This document shows, one piece after another, positions 10,153 through 20,387 of a DNA stretch of 64,000 nucleotides; the stretch's first letter is position 1; each line of letters begins with the position of its first letter. Source of the stretch: Ferrimonas aestuarii (GTDB taxonomy: Bacteria > Pseudomonadota > Gammaproteobacteria > Enterobacterales > Shewanellaceae); assembly GCF_005116665.1 (NCBI RefSeq), contig NZ_SWCJ01000009.1, forward strand, positions 62,001-126,000, given 5' to 3'. The notes beneath the pieces are model-generated. The model was not told where the DNA came from. It worked only from the letters and a program-made list of their open reading frames with translations, and made no database searches. Both the position numbers and the translations under genes were made by a program.

Positions 10153-10347
10153 CTAATGAGCGTCACCGGTGAACTCATCCCACCCACTCCACTCACCTTT
10201 TTCAGAGAAGTACGCTTCCGGATCCTTAGGAACCCAACTTGGGCAATGATGCTGTTGGTGATATTGCTGCCACTGCTGCTCAGAGTGAATTCCACACCAT
10301 TTGGCATAAGTCGATACTTTTTCAAACAAAAGCTGATTCGAATTCAT
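10153..10347 (-). CDS. Small protein with a single INT_rpt-like repeat
   Basis: The start is placed at the ATG with complement 10345-10347, because AAAGGAG stands seven bases before it; an upstream start has no such site. The 64-residue product reads MNSNQLLFEKVSTYAKW and contains WVPKDPEAYF...EWSGWDEFTG. That spacing (W-x-x-Y, P-x-x-P-x-x-x-Y, G-W-x-x-W-x-x-x-x-G) resembles the short repeat units found beside phage-type integrases (INT_rpt), but here it is alone and no integrase is near. It is rich in Trp, Gln and His. The function is unknown. Confidence 0.65.
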   Translation of the reverse strand: MNSNQLLFEKVSTYAKWCGIHSEQQWQQYHQQHHCPSWVPKDPEAYFSEKGEWSGWDEFTGDAH

Positions 10348-10721
10348 TCCTGACTCCTTTCGATGAATTATCGACTTATTATCCACATATTTCTTGTGTA
10401 TATAAATTGACCTGACTCAATTTAGCGTCATGTCTAAAAAGTTTCATTTTTAGTGCATTAAACACCGATAAAAATCCGACACTTACGCCGAAAGCCGCTA
10501 CAACAAACGCGAATAAGGGTAAACTCTTGGTCACTGATCCGGTCTTATATAGAGAACGTAGGATCTTTTTGGACAATGAAAAGATACGAGTTCGTAAATT
10601 TTCACTTTAAATATCTATGGTTTGCTGCCCATTCCCAAGTTTTTAGGTCTACGCTTAATTCTGGGAGCTCGATTAAAGTCCTGTTTGCATGGACAGCAAA
10701 TCACGATTTAAGGGGTGAATC
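10348..10721. other. 374-bp intergenic region upstream of the prkA operon
   Basis: It contains the sigma-S-like -10 described separately. It also has a 12-bp inverted repeat with one mismatch, TTTGCTGCCCAT at 10621-10632 and ATGGACAGCAAA at 10689-10700, flanking that element. The two arms are 56 bases apart, so a dimeric regulator or a long-range stem is possible. A weak TTG-started reading frame on the reverse strand (10379-10576) has no convincing support. Confidence 0.5.
10649..10658 (+). promoter_or_regulatory. Sigma-S-type -10 element for the prkA operon
   Basis: CTACGCTTAA closely matches the extended sigma-S -10 CTAYACTTAA. It is about 65 bp before the prkA start. In E. coli yeaGH and ycgB depend on RpoS, which supports the reading. 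Confidence 0.55.
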
Positions 10722-12656
10722 ATGACCATATTTCAGCATTACCAACAACGCTACGAACAGACTCGCGATGAAGAACTGACCATCGAGGAGTATCTGCAGC
10801 TTTGTAAACAAGACCCTAGCGTCTATGCCAGCGCCTCCGAACGTCTTCTGCATGCCATTGGCGAGCCGGAGATGGTCGACACCGCGCTAGACCCTCGTCT
10901 ATCACGCATCTTCTCTAATCGAGTGGTACCTCGCTACCCTGCCTTTTCCGAATTTTATGGCATGGAGGAGGCGATTGAACAGATCGTCGCCTACCTGAAA
11001 CACGCCGCTCAAGGCCTTGAAGAATCTAAGCAAATTCTTTACCTGCTGGGCCCTGTTGGTGGTGGTAAATCGTCATTAGCAGAGAAACTGAAAAAGCTGA
11101 TGTCGAAGATCCCCATCTATGTGCTGTCAGCCGATGGCGACCGCAGCCCTGTGAACGACTCACCTCTGTGTCTGTTCGACATCGAGGAGGATGGCAACAT
11201 CCTGGAGCAAGAGTACAACATCAATAACCGTTATCTGCGTACCATTATGTCGCCGTGGGCAGCCAAGCGCCTGCACCAATATGGTGGCGACATCAGCCGC
11301 TTTAAGGTCACTAAGGTCTACCCGTCAATTCTGGATCAGATCGCCATCGCCAAAACAGAGCCTGGCGATGAGAACAACCAAGATATCTCGTCGTTGGTCG
11401 GTAAAGTCGATATTCGACAACTGGAGCACTTTGCTCAGCACGATGCCGATGCCTACTCATACTCAGGCGCACTGTGCCGTGCCAACCAAGGCTTGATGGA
11501 GTTTGTGGAGATGTTTAAAGCGCCCATTAAGGTGCTGCACCCACTGCTGACCGCCACTCAAGAGGGCAACTACAACGGCACGGAGGGCTTGTCTGCCCTG
11601 CCCTTCAACGGCATTATTCTGGCCCACTCCAACGAATCCGAATGGCAGACGTTCCGCAACAACAAAAACAATGAGGCATTCTTAGACCGAGTCTACATCG
11701 TTAAGGTGCCGTATTGCCTGCGCGTCTCGGAAGAGAAAAAAATCTACGAGAAACTGCTGGAGAATTCGGATCTGCGCCGAGCTCAGTGTGCCCCAAGCGT
11801 GCTGGATATCCTGTCTCAGTTCAGCGTTCTGTCACGCCTGAAAGACCCTGAAAACTCCTCCATCTACTCAAAGATGCGGGTGTACGATGGTGAAACTCTG
11901 AAAGACACCGATCCGAAGGCCAAGTCTCACCAAGAGTACAAAGACTACGCAGGTGTCGATGAAGGCATGGCAGGCCTATCTACTCGATTCGCGTTTAAGA
12001 TCCTGTCTCGGGTGTTTAACTTCGACCACAGTGAGGTGGCAGCCAATCCGGTGCACCTGTTCTACGTACTGGAAAAGCAGATCGAACGTGAGCAGTTCCC
12101 GCAAGATATGGCGGAACGATACTTAGAGCACCTGAAAGGCTTCCTGATTCCGAAATACGTCGAGTTCATCGGCAAAGAGATCCAAACTGCCTACTTAGAG
12201 TCCTACTCTGAGTACGGTCAGAACATCTTTGACCGTTATGTAACCTATGCCGATTTCTGGATTCAAGATCAGGAATATCGCGACCCAGAAACTGGCCAAC
12301 TGTTTGACCGCTCCGCTCTGAACGCCGAGTTGGAAAAGATTGAGAAGCCCGCGGGCATCAGCAATCCGAAAGACTTCCGAAATGAGATCGTTAATTTCGT
12401 GCTGCGTGCCCGCGCCAACAACGCCGGTAAGAACCCAGCTTGGGTCAGCTACGAGAAACTGCGCACGGTGATCGAGAAGAAGATGTTCTCCAACACCGAA
12501 GACCTGCTGCCGGTGATCTCATTCAACGCCAAAACTTCTGCCGAAGAGCAGCAGAAGCACGATGACTTCGTCGACCGCATGATGGAGAAAGGCTACACCA
12601 GAAAGCAGGTTCGACTGCTGTCTGAGTGGTACCTGAGGGTTCGCAAGTCATCTTAA
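10722..12656 (+). CDS. yeaG: PrkA/YeaG serine protein kinase
   Basis: This 644-residue protein is the length of E. coli YeaG. An AAA+ fold lies in the first 380 residues, with a Walker A loop GPVGGGKS around residue 110. The PrkA C-terminal kinase-like domain follows. E. coli YeaG helps adaptation to nitrogen starvation and stationary phase; its in vivo targets are poorly known. It opens a three-gene operon with yeaH (16-bp gap) and the SpoVR gene. The start follows AAGGGGTGAATC. Confidence 0.93.
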   Translation: MTIFQHYQQRYEQTRDEELTIEEYLQLCKQDPSVYASASERLLHAIGEPEMVDTALDPRLSRIFSNRVVPRYPAFSEFYGMEEAIEQIVAYLKHAAQGLEESKQILYLLGPVGGGKSSLAEKLKKLMSKIPIYVLSADGDRSPVNDSPLCLFDIEEDGNILEQEYNINNRYLRTIMSPWAAKRLHQYGGDISRFKVTKVYPSILDQIAIAKTEPGDENNQDISSLVGKVDIRQLEHFAQHDADAYSYSGALCRANQGLMEFVEMFKAPIKVLHPLLTATQEGNYNGTEGLSALPFNGIILAHSNESEWQTFRNNKNNEAFLDRVYIVKVPYCLRVSEEKKIYEKLLENSDLRRAQCAPSVLDILSQFSVLSRLKDPENSSIYSKMRVYDGETLKDTDPKAKSHQEYKDYAGVDEGMAGLSTRFAFKILSRVFNFDHSEVAANPVHLFYVLEKQIEREQFPQDMAERYLEHLKGFLIPKYVEFIGKEIQTAYLESYSEYGQNIFDRYVTYADFWIQDQEYRDPETGQLFDRSALNAELEKIEKPAGISNPKDFRNEIVNFVLRARANNAGKNPAWVSYEKLRTVIEKKMFSNTEDLLPVISFNAKTSAEEQQKHDDFVDRMMEKGYTRKQVRLLSEWYLRVRKSS

Positions 12657-12672
12657 GATCGAGGAGAAGCCT

Positions 12673-13941
12673 ATGACGCATTTCATCGATAAGCGTTTAA
12701 ACAATAAGGGCAAGAGCACTGTCAATCGACAGCGCTTCTTGCGCCGCTATAAACGCCAGATAAAACAAGCGGTGTCCGATGCGGTTACTAATCGCAGCGT
12801 CACCGATGTCGACAGTGGTGAGCAGATCAGCATTCCGACCAAAAACATCTCCGAGCCCTCTTTCCACATCGGAAAAGGAGGCGATCGCAAGATGGTGCAT
12901 CCGGGAAACGATCAGTTCCAACGTGGCGACCGCATCGACCGTCCTCCACAAGGGGGAGGTTCGGGCAGCGGTCAAGGCCAAGCGTCTGACAGCGGTGAAG
13001 GCAGCGATGATTTCGTGTTCGATATCTCGCGGGATGAATATCTGGACATTCTGTTCGACGATCTGGCTCTGCCAAATCTAAAGCGCAATAACTTTGACAA
13101 GCTTGTCGAGTACAAAACGGTGCGTGCTGGCATCACCTCGGAAGGGGTTCCAGCTAACATCCACATTGTGCGGTCGCTGCGCGAGTCGTTAGCACGACGT
13201 ACGGCCATGACCGCTGGCAAGCGCCGGGAGATGAAGCAGCAGCAACATGAGCTGCAACAGCTTTTAAATACTCCAGGTTCAAGCGCCGATGACATTGCGA
13301 CGTTAGAGGAGAGCATCGAATCGCTCAAGCAACGTATTGATCGTGTGCCCTTTATCGACACCTTTGATCTGAAGTACAACAACTTTGCCAAGCGAGCGGT
13401 GCCAACCTCCAAGGCGGTGATGTTCTGCCTGATGGATGTCTCAGGCTCGATGGATCAAGCCACGAAGGAGATCGCCAAACGCTTCTACATCTTGCTGTAT
13501 CTGTTCCTGACTCGTACCTACAAAGAGCTGGATGTGGTGTTTATCCGCCATCATACCCAAGCGAAAGAGGTCGACGAGCACGAATTTTTCTACAGCCAAG
13601 AAACCGGTGGCACCATCGTTTCAAGCGCGCTGAAAATGATGGCGGAGATCCAGCAAGAGCGCTACCCCGCCGATCAATGGAACATCTACGCGGCACAAGC
13701 TTCGGACGGTGATAACTGGGCCGACGACTCACCGCTGTGTCGTCAGTTGCTGGACAAAACACTGCTGCCGCTTTGCCGATACTTTACCTACATCGAGATC
13801 ACCAATCGCGCTCATCAAACGCTATGGCGTGAGTATGAAGCCTTGTCGCAGGTGCACCCGCACTTTGCCCTGCAACACATACGTTCAGTGGAAGACATCT
13901 TCCCTGTTTTCAAAGAGCTGTTTAGCAAAAAGACAGCCTAG
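12673..13941 (+). CDS. yeaH: YeaH family protein (DUF444, VWA-like)
   Basis: The protein has 422 residues. Residues about 50-110 are low-complexity and glycine-rich ([10 protein letters not shown]). The C-terminal half is a von Willebrand A-like domain with a MIDAS motif DVSGSMD around residue 255, and a [11 protein letters not shown] segment that resembles the third metal-binding loop. In E. coli YeaG and YeaH act together in stress survival. It sits between prkA and spoVR, probably with translational coupling to prkA; GAGGAG precedes the start. Molecular activity is unknown. Confidence 0.93.
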   Translation: MTHFIDKRLNNKGKSTVNRQRFLRRYKRQIKQAVSDAVTNRSVTDVDSGEQISIPTKNISEPSFHIGKGGDRKMVHPGNDQFQRGDRIDRPPQGGGSGSGQGQASDSGEGSDDFVFDISRDEYLDILFDDLALPNLKRNNFDKLVEYKTVRAGITSEGVPANIHIVRSLRESLARRTAMTAGKRREMKQQQHELQQLLNTPGSSADDIATLEESIESLKQRIDRVPFIDTFDLKYNNFAKRAVPTSKAVMFCLMDVSGSMDQATKEIAKRFYILLYLFLTRTYKELDVVFIRHHTQAKEVDEHEFFYSQETGGTIVSSALKMMAEIQQERYPADQWNIYAAQASDGDNWADDSPLCRQLLDKTLLPLCRYFTYIEITNRAHQTLWREYEALSQVHPHFALQHIRSVEDIFPVFKELFSKKTA

Positions 13942-13964
13942 ATGCTGATTTAGGGGGTGTTACG

Positions 13965-15476
13965 ATGAAACGCAATCAACCACTTTCTGACGGACCCGAC
14001 TGGACTTTTGAGCTCATCCAGGACTACCACCAAGAGATCGAGCGCATTGCCGCTGGCTACAAGCTGGATACCTACCCAAACCAGATCGAGGTGATCTCAG
14101 CGGAGCAGATGATGGATGCCTACGCCAGTGTGGGCATGCCCATTGGCTATTCCCATTGGACCTTTGGCAAAAAATTCATCGATACCGAAAAGCACTACAA
14201 ACGAGGCCAAATGGGGTTGGCCTACGAGATCGTCATCAACTCCAACCCGTGTATTTCCTACTTGATGGAGGAAAATACCATCACCATGCAGGCGCTGGTG
14301 ATGGCACACGCGTGCTACGGCCACAACAGTTTCTTTAAAGGCAACTACCTATTCCAAACCTGGACTGACGCGGACTCCATCATTGATTATCTGGTGTTTG
14401 CCAAAAACTACATCTCCGACTGCGAGGAGCGCCACGGCATCGATGCCGTAGAGGAGATTTTAGACTCTTGCCACGCCCTAATGAATTTTGGGGTTGACCG
14501 CTACAAGCGCCCTGCTGAGATCTCGCTTCGGGAAGAGCGACAGCGACAGAAAGAGCGGGAAGATTACCTACAATCTCAGGTTAACGATCTGTGGCGAACT
14601 CTGCCCAGCGCCGCACAGAAACAGGAGCAGGAAGAGGAAGCGAAGTTCCCCTCAGAGCCTCAGGAAAACCTGCTCTATTTTATCGAGAAAAATGCCCCTC
14701 TATTGGAGCCATGGCAGCGAGAGGTGGTGCGCATTGTCCGCAAGATCTCCCAGTATTTTTACCCTCAAAAGCAGACTCAGGTGATGAACGAAGGCTGGGC
14801 CACATTTTGGCATTACACCATCATGAATCACCTCTATGATGAGGGCTTGGTCACCGACCGATTTATCATGGAGTTCCTGCACAGCCACACCAGTGTGGTA
14901 ATGCAACCGGAATACAACAGCCCTTATTACAGCGGCATTAACCCCTATGCTCTGGGTTTTGCCATGTTCCAAGACATTCGCCGTATTTGTGAGAATCCAG
15001 ACGAAGAAGACAAACGCTGGTTCCCAGATATCGCTGGCTCCGACTGGCTAGAAACCCTGCACTTTGCCATGCACAACTTTAAAGATGAGAGCTTTATCTC
15101 GCAGTATCTGTCCCCCAAAGTGATGCGGCAGTTTAAGTTCTTCACAGTCCACGATGACGACCGCAAGAGTTACCTCGAGGTGGGTGCCATCCATAACGAT
15201 GAAGGGTATCGCGAAGTTCGCCAAAACCTGTCGGCGCAATACAACCTGTCCAACCTGGAACCCAACATTCAGGTGTGGGACGTCAAAGTGCGCGGAGACC
15301 GTTCACTCACACTGCGGTATCAGCCTCAGCAGCGAGCACCACTAGGCGACAGCAAAGATGAGGTGATGAAACATCTGCATCGTTTGTGGGGGTTTGATGT
15401 GTTTTTAGAGGAAGCGAGAGAAAACGGCAACGTCGACATCATCGCTCGCTGCGTAGCTAAAACTGAGGCCTTGTAG
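13965..15476 (+). CDS. ycgB: SpoVR family protein (YcgB)
   Basis: This 503-residue protein matches the full length of the SpoVR/YcgB family. Recognisable blocks are MGLAYEIVINSNPCISYL, AHACYGHNSFFKGN (conserved histidines) and NEGWATFWHYTIMNHLYD. Bacillus SpoVR affects spore cortex formation; the family in non-sporulating bacteria travels with PrkA and YeaH and is expressed in stationary phase. It closes the operon, 23 bp after yeaH. The His/Glu-rich blocks suggest a metal site, which is inference. Confidence 0.92.
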   Translation: MKRNQPLSDGPDWTFELIQDYHQEIERIAAGYKLDTYPNQIEVISAEQMMDAYASVGMPIGYSHWTFGKKFIDTEKHYKRGQMGLAYEIVINSNPCISYLMEENTITMQALVMAHACYGHNSFFKGNYLFQTWTDADSIIDYLVFAKNYISDCEERHGIDAVEEILDSCHALMNFGVDRYKRPAEISLREERQRQKEREDYLQSQVNDLWRTLPSAAQKQEQEEEAKFPSEPQENLLYFIEKNAPLLEPWQREVVRIVRKISQYFYPQKQTQVMNEGWATFWHYTIMNHLYDEGLVTDRFIMEFLHSHTSVVMQPEYNSPYYSGINPYALGFAMFQDIRRICENPDEEDKRWFPDIAGSDWLETLHFAMHNFKDESFISQYLSPKVMRQFKFFTVHDDDRKSYLEVGAIHNDEGYREVRQNLSAQYNLSNLEPNIQVWDVKVRGDRSLTLRYQPQQRAPLGDSKDEVMKHLHRLWGFDVFLEEARENGNVDIIARCVAKTEAL

Positions 15477-15501
15477 CTCTGTTGAGGTGATATTGCAGCA
15501 C

Positions 15502-15535
15502 AAAAAAGCCCGCGTTCTCGCGGGCTTTGTCTTTT
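15502..15535. terminator. Bidirectional terminator between spoVR and fadR
   Basis: AAAGCCCGCG/CGCGGGCTTT (15505-15514 with 15519-15528), followed by a T-rich tail. Confidence 0.9.
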
Positions 15536-15549
15536 AAATTCACAGCCGC

Positions 15550-16260
15550 TTATTCAGCGATGTCTTTTGGCATGTCGCCTCGGATCTGGAGCCACAACTT
15601 ACCAGAATCGATACCGTATTTACGCACAAGGCCAGGTACCGCATCGGAGTTCTTGTTCTCCGCGCATTCCAGCAACGCCTTGTAGTAGTTCAGTGCCAGC
15701 TCACGGGCTGGCGCGTGGGTAAAGTAGTAACGGCCTACACGGCTGTACAAACCTTTAAACCCATTAAGAATCAAGGCGTAAATGGAGTTTCCAGAGGCCA
15801 TGGCCAATGAATGGTTCAGGTTATAATCGTAATCTGAAAACGCACCGGCTTCATCTTCGATGTCTGCGGCTTGGCCTAGGACTTCAAGAGTCAAATCTGG
15901 ATTGTAGCGAATTGCAGACCGAATATAGATGGCACTGATGTTGGTACGAGCCGACAACAGTTGATCCATCAGATCCGGAACCCCGTCTTGATCTAACCGG
16001 GCGATGGTTTCTAGGATGTTCAACCCTGAGGTTTCCCAGAAGTTATTCACTCGTGTGGGCTTGCCGTGCTGGATGGTCAACCACCCGTCACGAGCCAAAC
16101 GCTGCAGCACTTCACGTAGCGTAGTGCGAGTTACCCCAATTAACTCAGACAGTTCACGCTCTGCGGGTAAAATCGTTCCAGGAGCAAACTTATTGTTCCA
16201 GATGGATTTCACGATGTATTCTTCGGCAAAACCAGCTGGACTCTGCGCTTTTATTATCAT
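15550..16260 (-). CDS. fadR: Fatty acid metabolism regulator FadR
   Basis: FadR is a GntR-family regulator that represses beta-oxidation genes and activates unsaturated fatty-acid synthesis genes; long-chain acyl-CoA releases it from DNA. The 236-residue protein (start [11 protein letters not shown], complement 16258-16260) is almost identical to E. coli FadR in its winged-helix N-terminus, including [20 protein letters not shown] and [13 protein letters not shown]. The C-terminal acyl-CoA-binding domain is more diverged. A two-residue longer start is possible. It is divergent from nhaB, the order also found in enteric bacteria and vibrios. One good candidate operator lies at fadE and a weaker one in the fadR-nhaB gap. 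Confidence 0.97.
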   Translation of the reverse strand: MIIKAQSPAGFAEEYIVKSIWNNKFAPGTILPAERELSELIGVTRTTLREVLQRLARDGWLTIQHGKPTRVNNFWETSGLNILETIARLDQDGVPDLMDQLLSARTNISAIYIRSAIRYNPDLTLEVLGQAADIEDEAGAFSDYDYNLNHSLAMASGNSIYALILNGFKGLYSRVGRYYFTHAPARELALNYYKALLECAENKNSDAVPGLVRKYGIDSGKLWLQIRGDMPKDIAE

Positions 16261-16426
16261 AGTCAATGGCGCCTATACGACTTTGGACAGATATCAGTGT
16301 CTGTATCCTAGCAAAGAACCTTTCAAATCAAAAACCCATTGCCGATCACAAAACACACAAAACCTCGTAGGGAATCACAAGAGTTCGTAGATTATTGGAT
16401 GCGGAATAGTCAAAAGTGCGGTAAAA

Positions 16427-16443
16427 AACTGGTCTTACCAACG
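16427..16443. promoter_or_regulatory. Weak candidate FadR operator between fadR and nhaB
   Basis: AACTGGTCTTACCAACG keeps the full left half AACTGGTC and ACC of the right half of the FadR consensus, but loses the outer right half. It lies 167 bp upstream of the fadR start. Autoregulation or control of nhaB would be the consequence if it is bound. Confidence 0.4.
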
Positions 16444-16559
16444 ATTTACCAAGCAGCAGCGAATAAAATCTGCGTGATTACTTGTTTAATCTTGGCTTTA
16501 TAAACGAGTATTATACTCCGTCTTACATTACGACAAAATTAGAAGAAAGAGAGGGAAGC

Positions 16560-18146
16560 ATGGCATCCACATTGAGCCAAGCCTTTTTCCAAAACTTCTT
16601 AGGCCATGCACCTAAGTGGTACAAATTTGCAATCATTAGCTTTTTAATCATCAACCCAGTTTTGTTTGCCGTCGATCCATTCGTGGCTGGCTGGGTACTG
16701 GTCATTGAATTCATCTTCACACTGGCGATGGCACTCAAATGCTACCCGCTACAACCTGGTGGTCTGCTGGCCATCGAAGCCATTGCCATCGGCATGGCAT
16801 CTCCAGCCACGGTATTACACGAGCTGGAAGCCAACCTTGAAGTGATCTTACTGCTTATCTTTATGGTGGCAGGCATCTTCTTCATGAAGCAGTTACTGCT
16901 TTATCTCTTCACCAAACTCATTACCAAACTGCGCTCTAAAACGATTCTGTCATTGGCGTTCTGTTTCGCTGCTGCCTTCCTGTCGGCATTCCTAGACGCA
17001 TTGACCGTTATCGCGGTGGTTATTAGCGTGGGTATGGGCTTCTACACCATTTACCACAAAGTGGCGTCTGGCAAAGACTTCGGTCAACAGCACGACCACA
17101 ATGACGACGACCAAGAGCAGCTTTGCAAAGACGATCTTGAGCAGTTCCGTGGCTTCCTACGTAACCTGATGATGCACGCTGGTGTAGGTACTGCATTGGG
17201 TGGTGTGTGCACCATGGTGGGTGAACCTCAAAACCTGATCATCGCTGCACAGGCGCACTGGCAGTTTGCTGAGTTCTTCCTGCGCATGTCTCCGGTTACC
17301 ATTCCGGTACTGTTCGCCGGTTTAGCAACCTGTTTCCTCGTCGAGCGCTTCAAACTGGTTGGCTACGGTGTTGAGCTGCCTGAAGCGGTACGCAACATCT
17401 TGGTTGACTACGCCAAACACGAAGATGATCGCCGCACCGTCAGAGACAAAGCGGCACTGATTGTTCAAGGTGTGGTTGGTATCTGGCTGATCGTTGGTCT
17501 GGCACTGCACCTTGCTGCAGTGGGCCTAATTGGCCTGTCCGTTATCATTCTGTGCACCTCGTTCAACGGCATTATCGATGAGCACTCTCTAGGCAAAGCC
17601 TTTGAAGAGGCACTGCCGTTTACCGCGCTGCTGGCCGTATTCTTCGCCGTGGTTGCCGTTATCATTGAGCAGGGGCTGTTTGCGCCAGTTATCTCTTGGG
17701 TACTGACCTACGAAGGTAACACTCAAGCGGTGATGTTCTTCATTGCCAACGGTGTGCTGTCGATGGTGTCTGACAACGTATTCGTTGGCACGGTGTACAT
17801 CAACGAAGTTAAAGCTGCCCTGCTGGATGGTAAGATCACTCGCGACCAGTTCGACCTACTGGCAGTGGCCATCAACACGGGTACCAACCTGCCATCGGTA
17901 GCAACGCCAAACGGTCAAGCGGCCTTCCTGTTCCTGTTAACCTCGGCCATTGCCCCGCTGATTCGCCTGTCTTACGGCCGCATGGTCGTTCTGGCTCTGC
18001 CATACACTATCGTGCTGTCTATGGTTGGCTTGGCAACCATAGAGTTTGGGTTGCTGGATCACATGACGACACTGTTCTACGACTGGGGCTGGATCAACCA
18101 CCACACGGTCGCAGAAGCGGCAGCAACTATGGTTGGCGGTCACTAA
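16560..18146 (+). CDS. nhaB: Na+/H+ antiporter NhaB
   Basis: NhaB exports sodium in exchange for protons across the inner membrane. The start is set at the ATG at 16560 after GAGAGGGAAGC, because alignment with E. coli NhaB begins there ([20 protein letters not shown]); the frame is open a further 26 codons upstream without family support. The 528 residues include about 12 membrane segments and signature blocks [34 protein letters not shown] and [13 protein letters not shown]. It is probably transcribed with or just before dsbB, although a terminator separates them. Confidence 0.96.
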   Translation: MASTLSQAFFQNFLGHAPKWYKFAIISFLIINPVLFAVDPFVAGWVLVIEFIFTLAMALKCYPLQPGGLLAIEAIAIGMASPATVLHELEANLEVILLLIFMVAGIFFMKQLLLYLFTKLITKLRSKTILSLAFCFAAAFLSAFLDALTVIAVVISVGMGFYTIYHKVASGKDFGQQHDHNDDDQEQLCKDDLEQFRGFLRNLMMHAGVGTALGGVCTMVGEPQNLIIAAQAHWQFAEFFLRMSPVTIPVLFAGLATCFLVERFKLVGYGVELPEAVRNILVDYAKHEDDRRTVRDKAALIVQGVVGIWLIVGLALHLAAVGLIGLSVIILCTSFNGIIDEHSLGKAFEEALPFTALLAVFFAVVAVIIEQGLFAPVISWVLTYEGNTQAVMFFIANGVLSMVSDNVFVGTVYINEVKAALLDGKITRDQFDLLAVAINTGTNLPSVATPNGQAAFLFLLTSAIAPLIRLSYGRMVVLALPYTIVLSMVGLATIEFGLLDHMTTLFYDWGWINHHTVAEAAATMVGGH

Positions 18147-18174
18147 ACGCAAACGAGAGTTGCACTCAATCGCA

Positions 18175-18201
18175 AACGCCTCCACTATGGAGGCGTTTTT
18201 C
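18175..18201 (+). terminator. Rho-independent terminator of nhaB
   Basis: AAACGCCTCC/GGAGGCGTTT with a 5-nt loop and T tail. Confidence 0.88.
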
Positions 18202-18226
18202 GTTTAAAGGGACAGATGTTTTTCGA

Positions 18227-18775
18227 ATGCTCATTCAACTTCATGCCTTCGCTAGCCAACGTCGTAGCTGGCTGATTCTCGCTTTAGGTGCCTTCTCTTT
18301 GGAGATCATGGCTCTGATCTTTCAGTACGGCATGGATCTTAAACCCTGCGTTTACTGCATCTACGTACGCTTGGCCTTCTTCGCATTGATGCTGGTCGCA
18401 CTCATTGTTGCCATTGCACCGGAGAAAAACTGGTTACGTAAACTGGGTTTTCTTGGCTGGTCGGCGACAAGCCTTTGGGCACTATCATTAAACTTAACCC
18501 TGCACGCCAAACAGATAGAGCCACCATCGTTGTTTGGTTCAACCTGCGATGCCATACCCAACTTTCCTAGCTGGGCACCACTGCATGAATGGTTACCTGG
18601 GGTGTTTATGCCCACTGGCGACTGTGGTGACTCACCTTGGAGCTGGTTGGGGCTGTCGATGGCACAGTGGTTAGTGGGGGTATCGTCATTGCTGCTACTG
18701 ATTGCCGCCATCTTCTGGTTAGCCGATCTCTACAGGCCAAAGAAAAAAGAGTGTTGCGGTGGCGGCTGCCATTAG
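18227..18775 (+). CDS. dsbB: Disulfide bond formation protein DsbB with Cys-rich tail
   Basis: DsbB reoxidises periplasmic DsbA and passes the electrons to quinones. The 182-residue protein has four membrane segments. The first redox pair is CVYC (Cys41, Cys44) and the second is Cys107 and Cys133, at nearly the same positions as in E. coli. It ends in an extra tail KKKECCGGGCH that adds three cysteines on the predicted cytoplasmic side and is absent from E. coli DsbB; the tail could bind metal, which is inference. The order fadR-nhaB-dsbB is conserved in related bacteria. Confidence 0.95.
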   Translation: MLIQLHAFASQRRSWLILALGAFSLEIMALIFQYGMDLKPCVYCIYVRLAFFALMLVALIVAIAPEKNWLRKLGFLGWSATSLWALSLNLTLHAKQIEPPSLFGSTCDAIPNFPSWAPLHEWLPGVFMPTGDCGDSPWSWLGLSMAQWLVGVSSLLLLIAAIFWLADLYRPKKKECCGGGCH

Positions 18776-18805
18776 GCGACCCCCTCCCCTAAATGGAACG
18801 GGTAT

Positions 18806-18838
18806 AAAAAAAGCGTGCTCAAAGCACGCTTTCTTTTT
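18806..18838. terminator. Bidirectional terminator between dsbB and ycgN
   Basis: AAAGCGTGCT/AGCACGCTTT (18810-18819 with 18823-18832) with T-rich flanks. Confidence 0.88.
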
Positions 18839-18850
18839 CGTTTGACCAGT

Positions 18851-19309
18851 CTATTCGACCTCATCTAACGGCCAGACCACAATGTAACCAATAAGATCTG
18901 GGTCTGGTCCCACTTGGTCTTCGCTGAGTACTTTACGGCGAATGGACATACCCTGTTTGTGCATCTCAGATTTTGAGCCGGTCAACAGCGGATGCCAACT
19001 TGGTAGGCCCCTGCCCTCATGCAGACGCCGATAAGCACAGCTTGGTGGCAACCAAGTCGTGGTGGCCACATTGTCTGCAGTAACTCGATAACAGTCGGGC
19101 ACGTACTTGAAACGATTTGGATAGCGACTGCACTCGCAGCTTTTGTCATTGAGCAGAGTGCACGCTACGTTGGTGAAATAGACCTCTTCGGTCTCATCAT
19201 CGATCAACTTATTCAAGCAGCACTTGCCGCAACCATCGCAGAGTGATTCCCACTCCTGTTCGCTCATCTGATTTAGGGGTTTTAACCAAAATGGCTGTTC
19301 AACGGTCAC
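18851..19309 (-). CDS. ycgN: YcgN family zinc/iron-chelating cysteine cluster protein
   Basis: This 152-residue protein belongs to the UPF0260/YkgJ cysteine-cluster family. The motif [12 protein letters not shown] near residue 26 is followed by further spaced cysteines ([26 protein letters not shown]), the pattern thought to chelate zinc or iron. The cellular role is unknown. It lies next to ycgL and minC as in enteric bacteria, with a transglycosylase gene inserted between ycgN and ycgL. Confidence 0.92.
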   Translation of the reverse strand: MTVEQPFWLKPLNQMSEQEWESLCDGCGKCCLNKLIDDETEEVYFTNVACTLLNDKSCECSRYPNRFKYVPDCYRVTADNVATTTWLPPSCAYRRLHEGRGLPSWHPLLTGSKSEMHKQGMSIRRKVLSEDQVGPDPDLIGYIVVWPLDEVE

Positions 19310-19383
19310 GTAAACCTCATCGCTGTCGTCGTTGCATCGGGGCGCGGATTATACTCCCCGCCCCTGCTGCTGTCACCCTAAGC

Positions 19384-20361
19384 TTAGTTTGAGAACTTGA
19401 TGCGATCGGCTAGGTGGCCCACAGCGGCCACAAAATAGTGGCTTCGATTCCAGCGCATCAACGCATCGTAATTGCCATAAGCGAGATAACTTCGACCATG
19501 AGCATCATCGGGTTGCACTAAGGAGGCCTGAATGTCTCGAGTTGGCAGCGCGCTACCGTCCATACGGCGAACGCCAAGAGCTTGCCATTCGGCTAGGGAT
19601 TTTTTCACCTTAAGGCCTTTTAACTCCTCCGCCAGTTCCGCCGTCAAGGTGACCTGACGAGCCCAGGTCAAATCATCATCCCAACCGACCTGCTTGAGAT
19701 AGTTGGCTGTGGATGCAAACACATCGGCCTTATTGCCCCAGATGTCTTTTTTACCATCGCCATCAAAATCCTGAGCATAAGCCAAGAACGACGTCGGCAT
19801 GAACTGACACTGCCCCATGGCGCCCGCCCATGAGCCTTTCATATTCTCAGGTTGAATGTGGCCTTCATTTAAGATGGTCAGTGCAGCAAACAGTTGCTCT
19901 TTGAAAAAGGCTTCACGTCGCCCTTCAAATGCCAAAGAGGCGGTAGCACCGACGACGGAAAAGTTACCGGTGTAGTTGCCAAAGTTGGTTTCCACACCCC
20001 ACAGAGCGACGATAAAACGTGGCTGCACCCCATAGGCCTGACCCACCTTGTCTAGCAGCTCACGGTTTTCATCCAGCAATCGCTTGGCTTTGGCGACCTT
20101 CCAGTCAGGCACAGCCTGAGGCAGGTAGGTATCCAGTGTTTTCTTAAACTCCGGCTGATTGCGATCAGCCTTAATGGCACGTTGATACAGCTTAACGTTG
20201 GCAAAAGCCGCATCAATGACCTCAGGCTTAATGGCGTGAGTTGCCGCTTCCTGTTTTAAGCCCTCAACATACTGCATAAATTGCTGCTTTTGATCCGGCT
20301 CTTGAGCCCCTTGAGCACCGGCAGCGATGCAAAGAAGCAGCGCACCAATTGTTGTTCTCAT
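19384..20361 (-). CDS. Lytic murein transglycosylase (MltB family)
   Basis: The enzyme cleaves peptidoglycan between MurNAc and GlcNAc, forming 1,6-anhydroMurNAc. The start at complement 20359-20361 (MRTTIGALLLCIAAG) is chosen because AAGAGG stands nine bases before it. It yields 325 residues with a cleavable signal peptide ending near GAQGAQ. The SLT_2 catalytic domain contains the general acid Glu124 in ALWGVETNFGNYTG and the MGQCQFMPTSF block. There is no lipobox, so it is probably periplasmic and soluble, and there is no C-terminal peptidoglycan-binding module, unlike some homologues. It lies 26 bp downstream of ycgL. Confidence 0.92.
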   Translation of the reverse strand: MRTTIGALLLCIAAGAQGAQEPDQKQQFMQYVEGLKQEAATHAIKPEVIDAAFANVKLYQRAIKADRNQPEFKKTLDTYLPQAVPDWKVAKAKRLLDENRELLDKVGQAYGVQPRFIVALWGVETNFGNYTGNFSVVGATASLAFEGRREAFFKEQLFAALTILNEGHIQPENMKGSWAGAMGQCQFMPTSFLAYAQDFDGDGKKDIWGNKADVFASTANYLKQVGWDDDLTWARQVTLTAELAEELKGLKVKKSLAEWQALGVRRMDGSALPTRDIQASLVQPDDAHGRSYLAYGNYDALMRWNRSHYFVAAVGHLADRIKFSN

Positions 20362-20387
20362 TTTGCGCATCCTCTTTATTGATTCGA

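Noticed and set aside
10379..10576. Reverse-strand frame of 65 codons with a hydrophobic middle
   Set aside because: TTG start without ribosome site, lies in the promoter region of the prkA operon, and overlaps the upstream region of a better-supported small gene.
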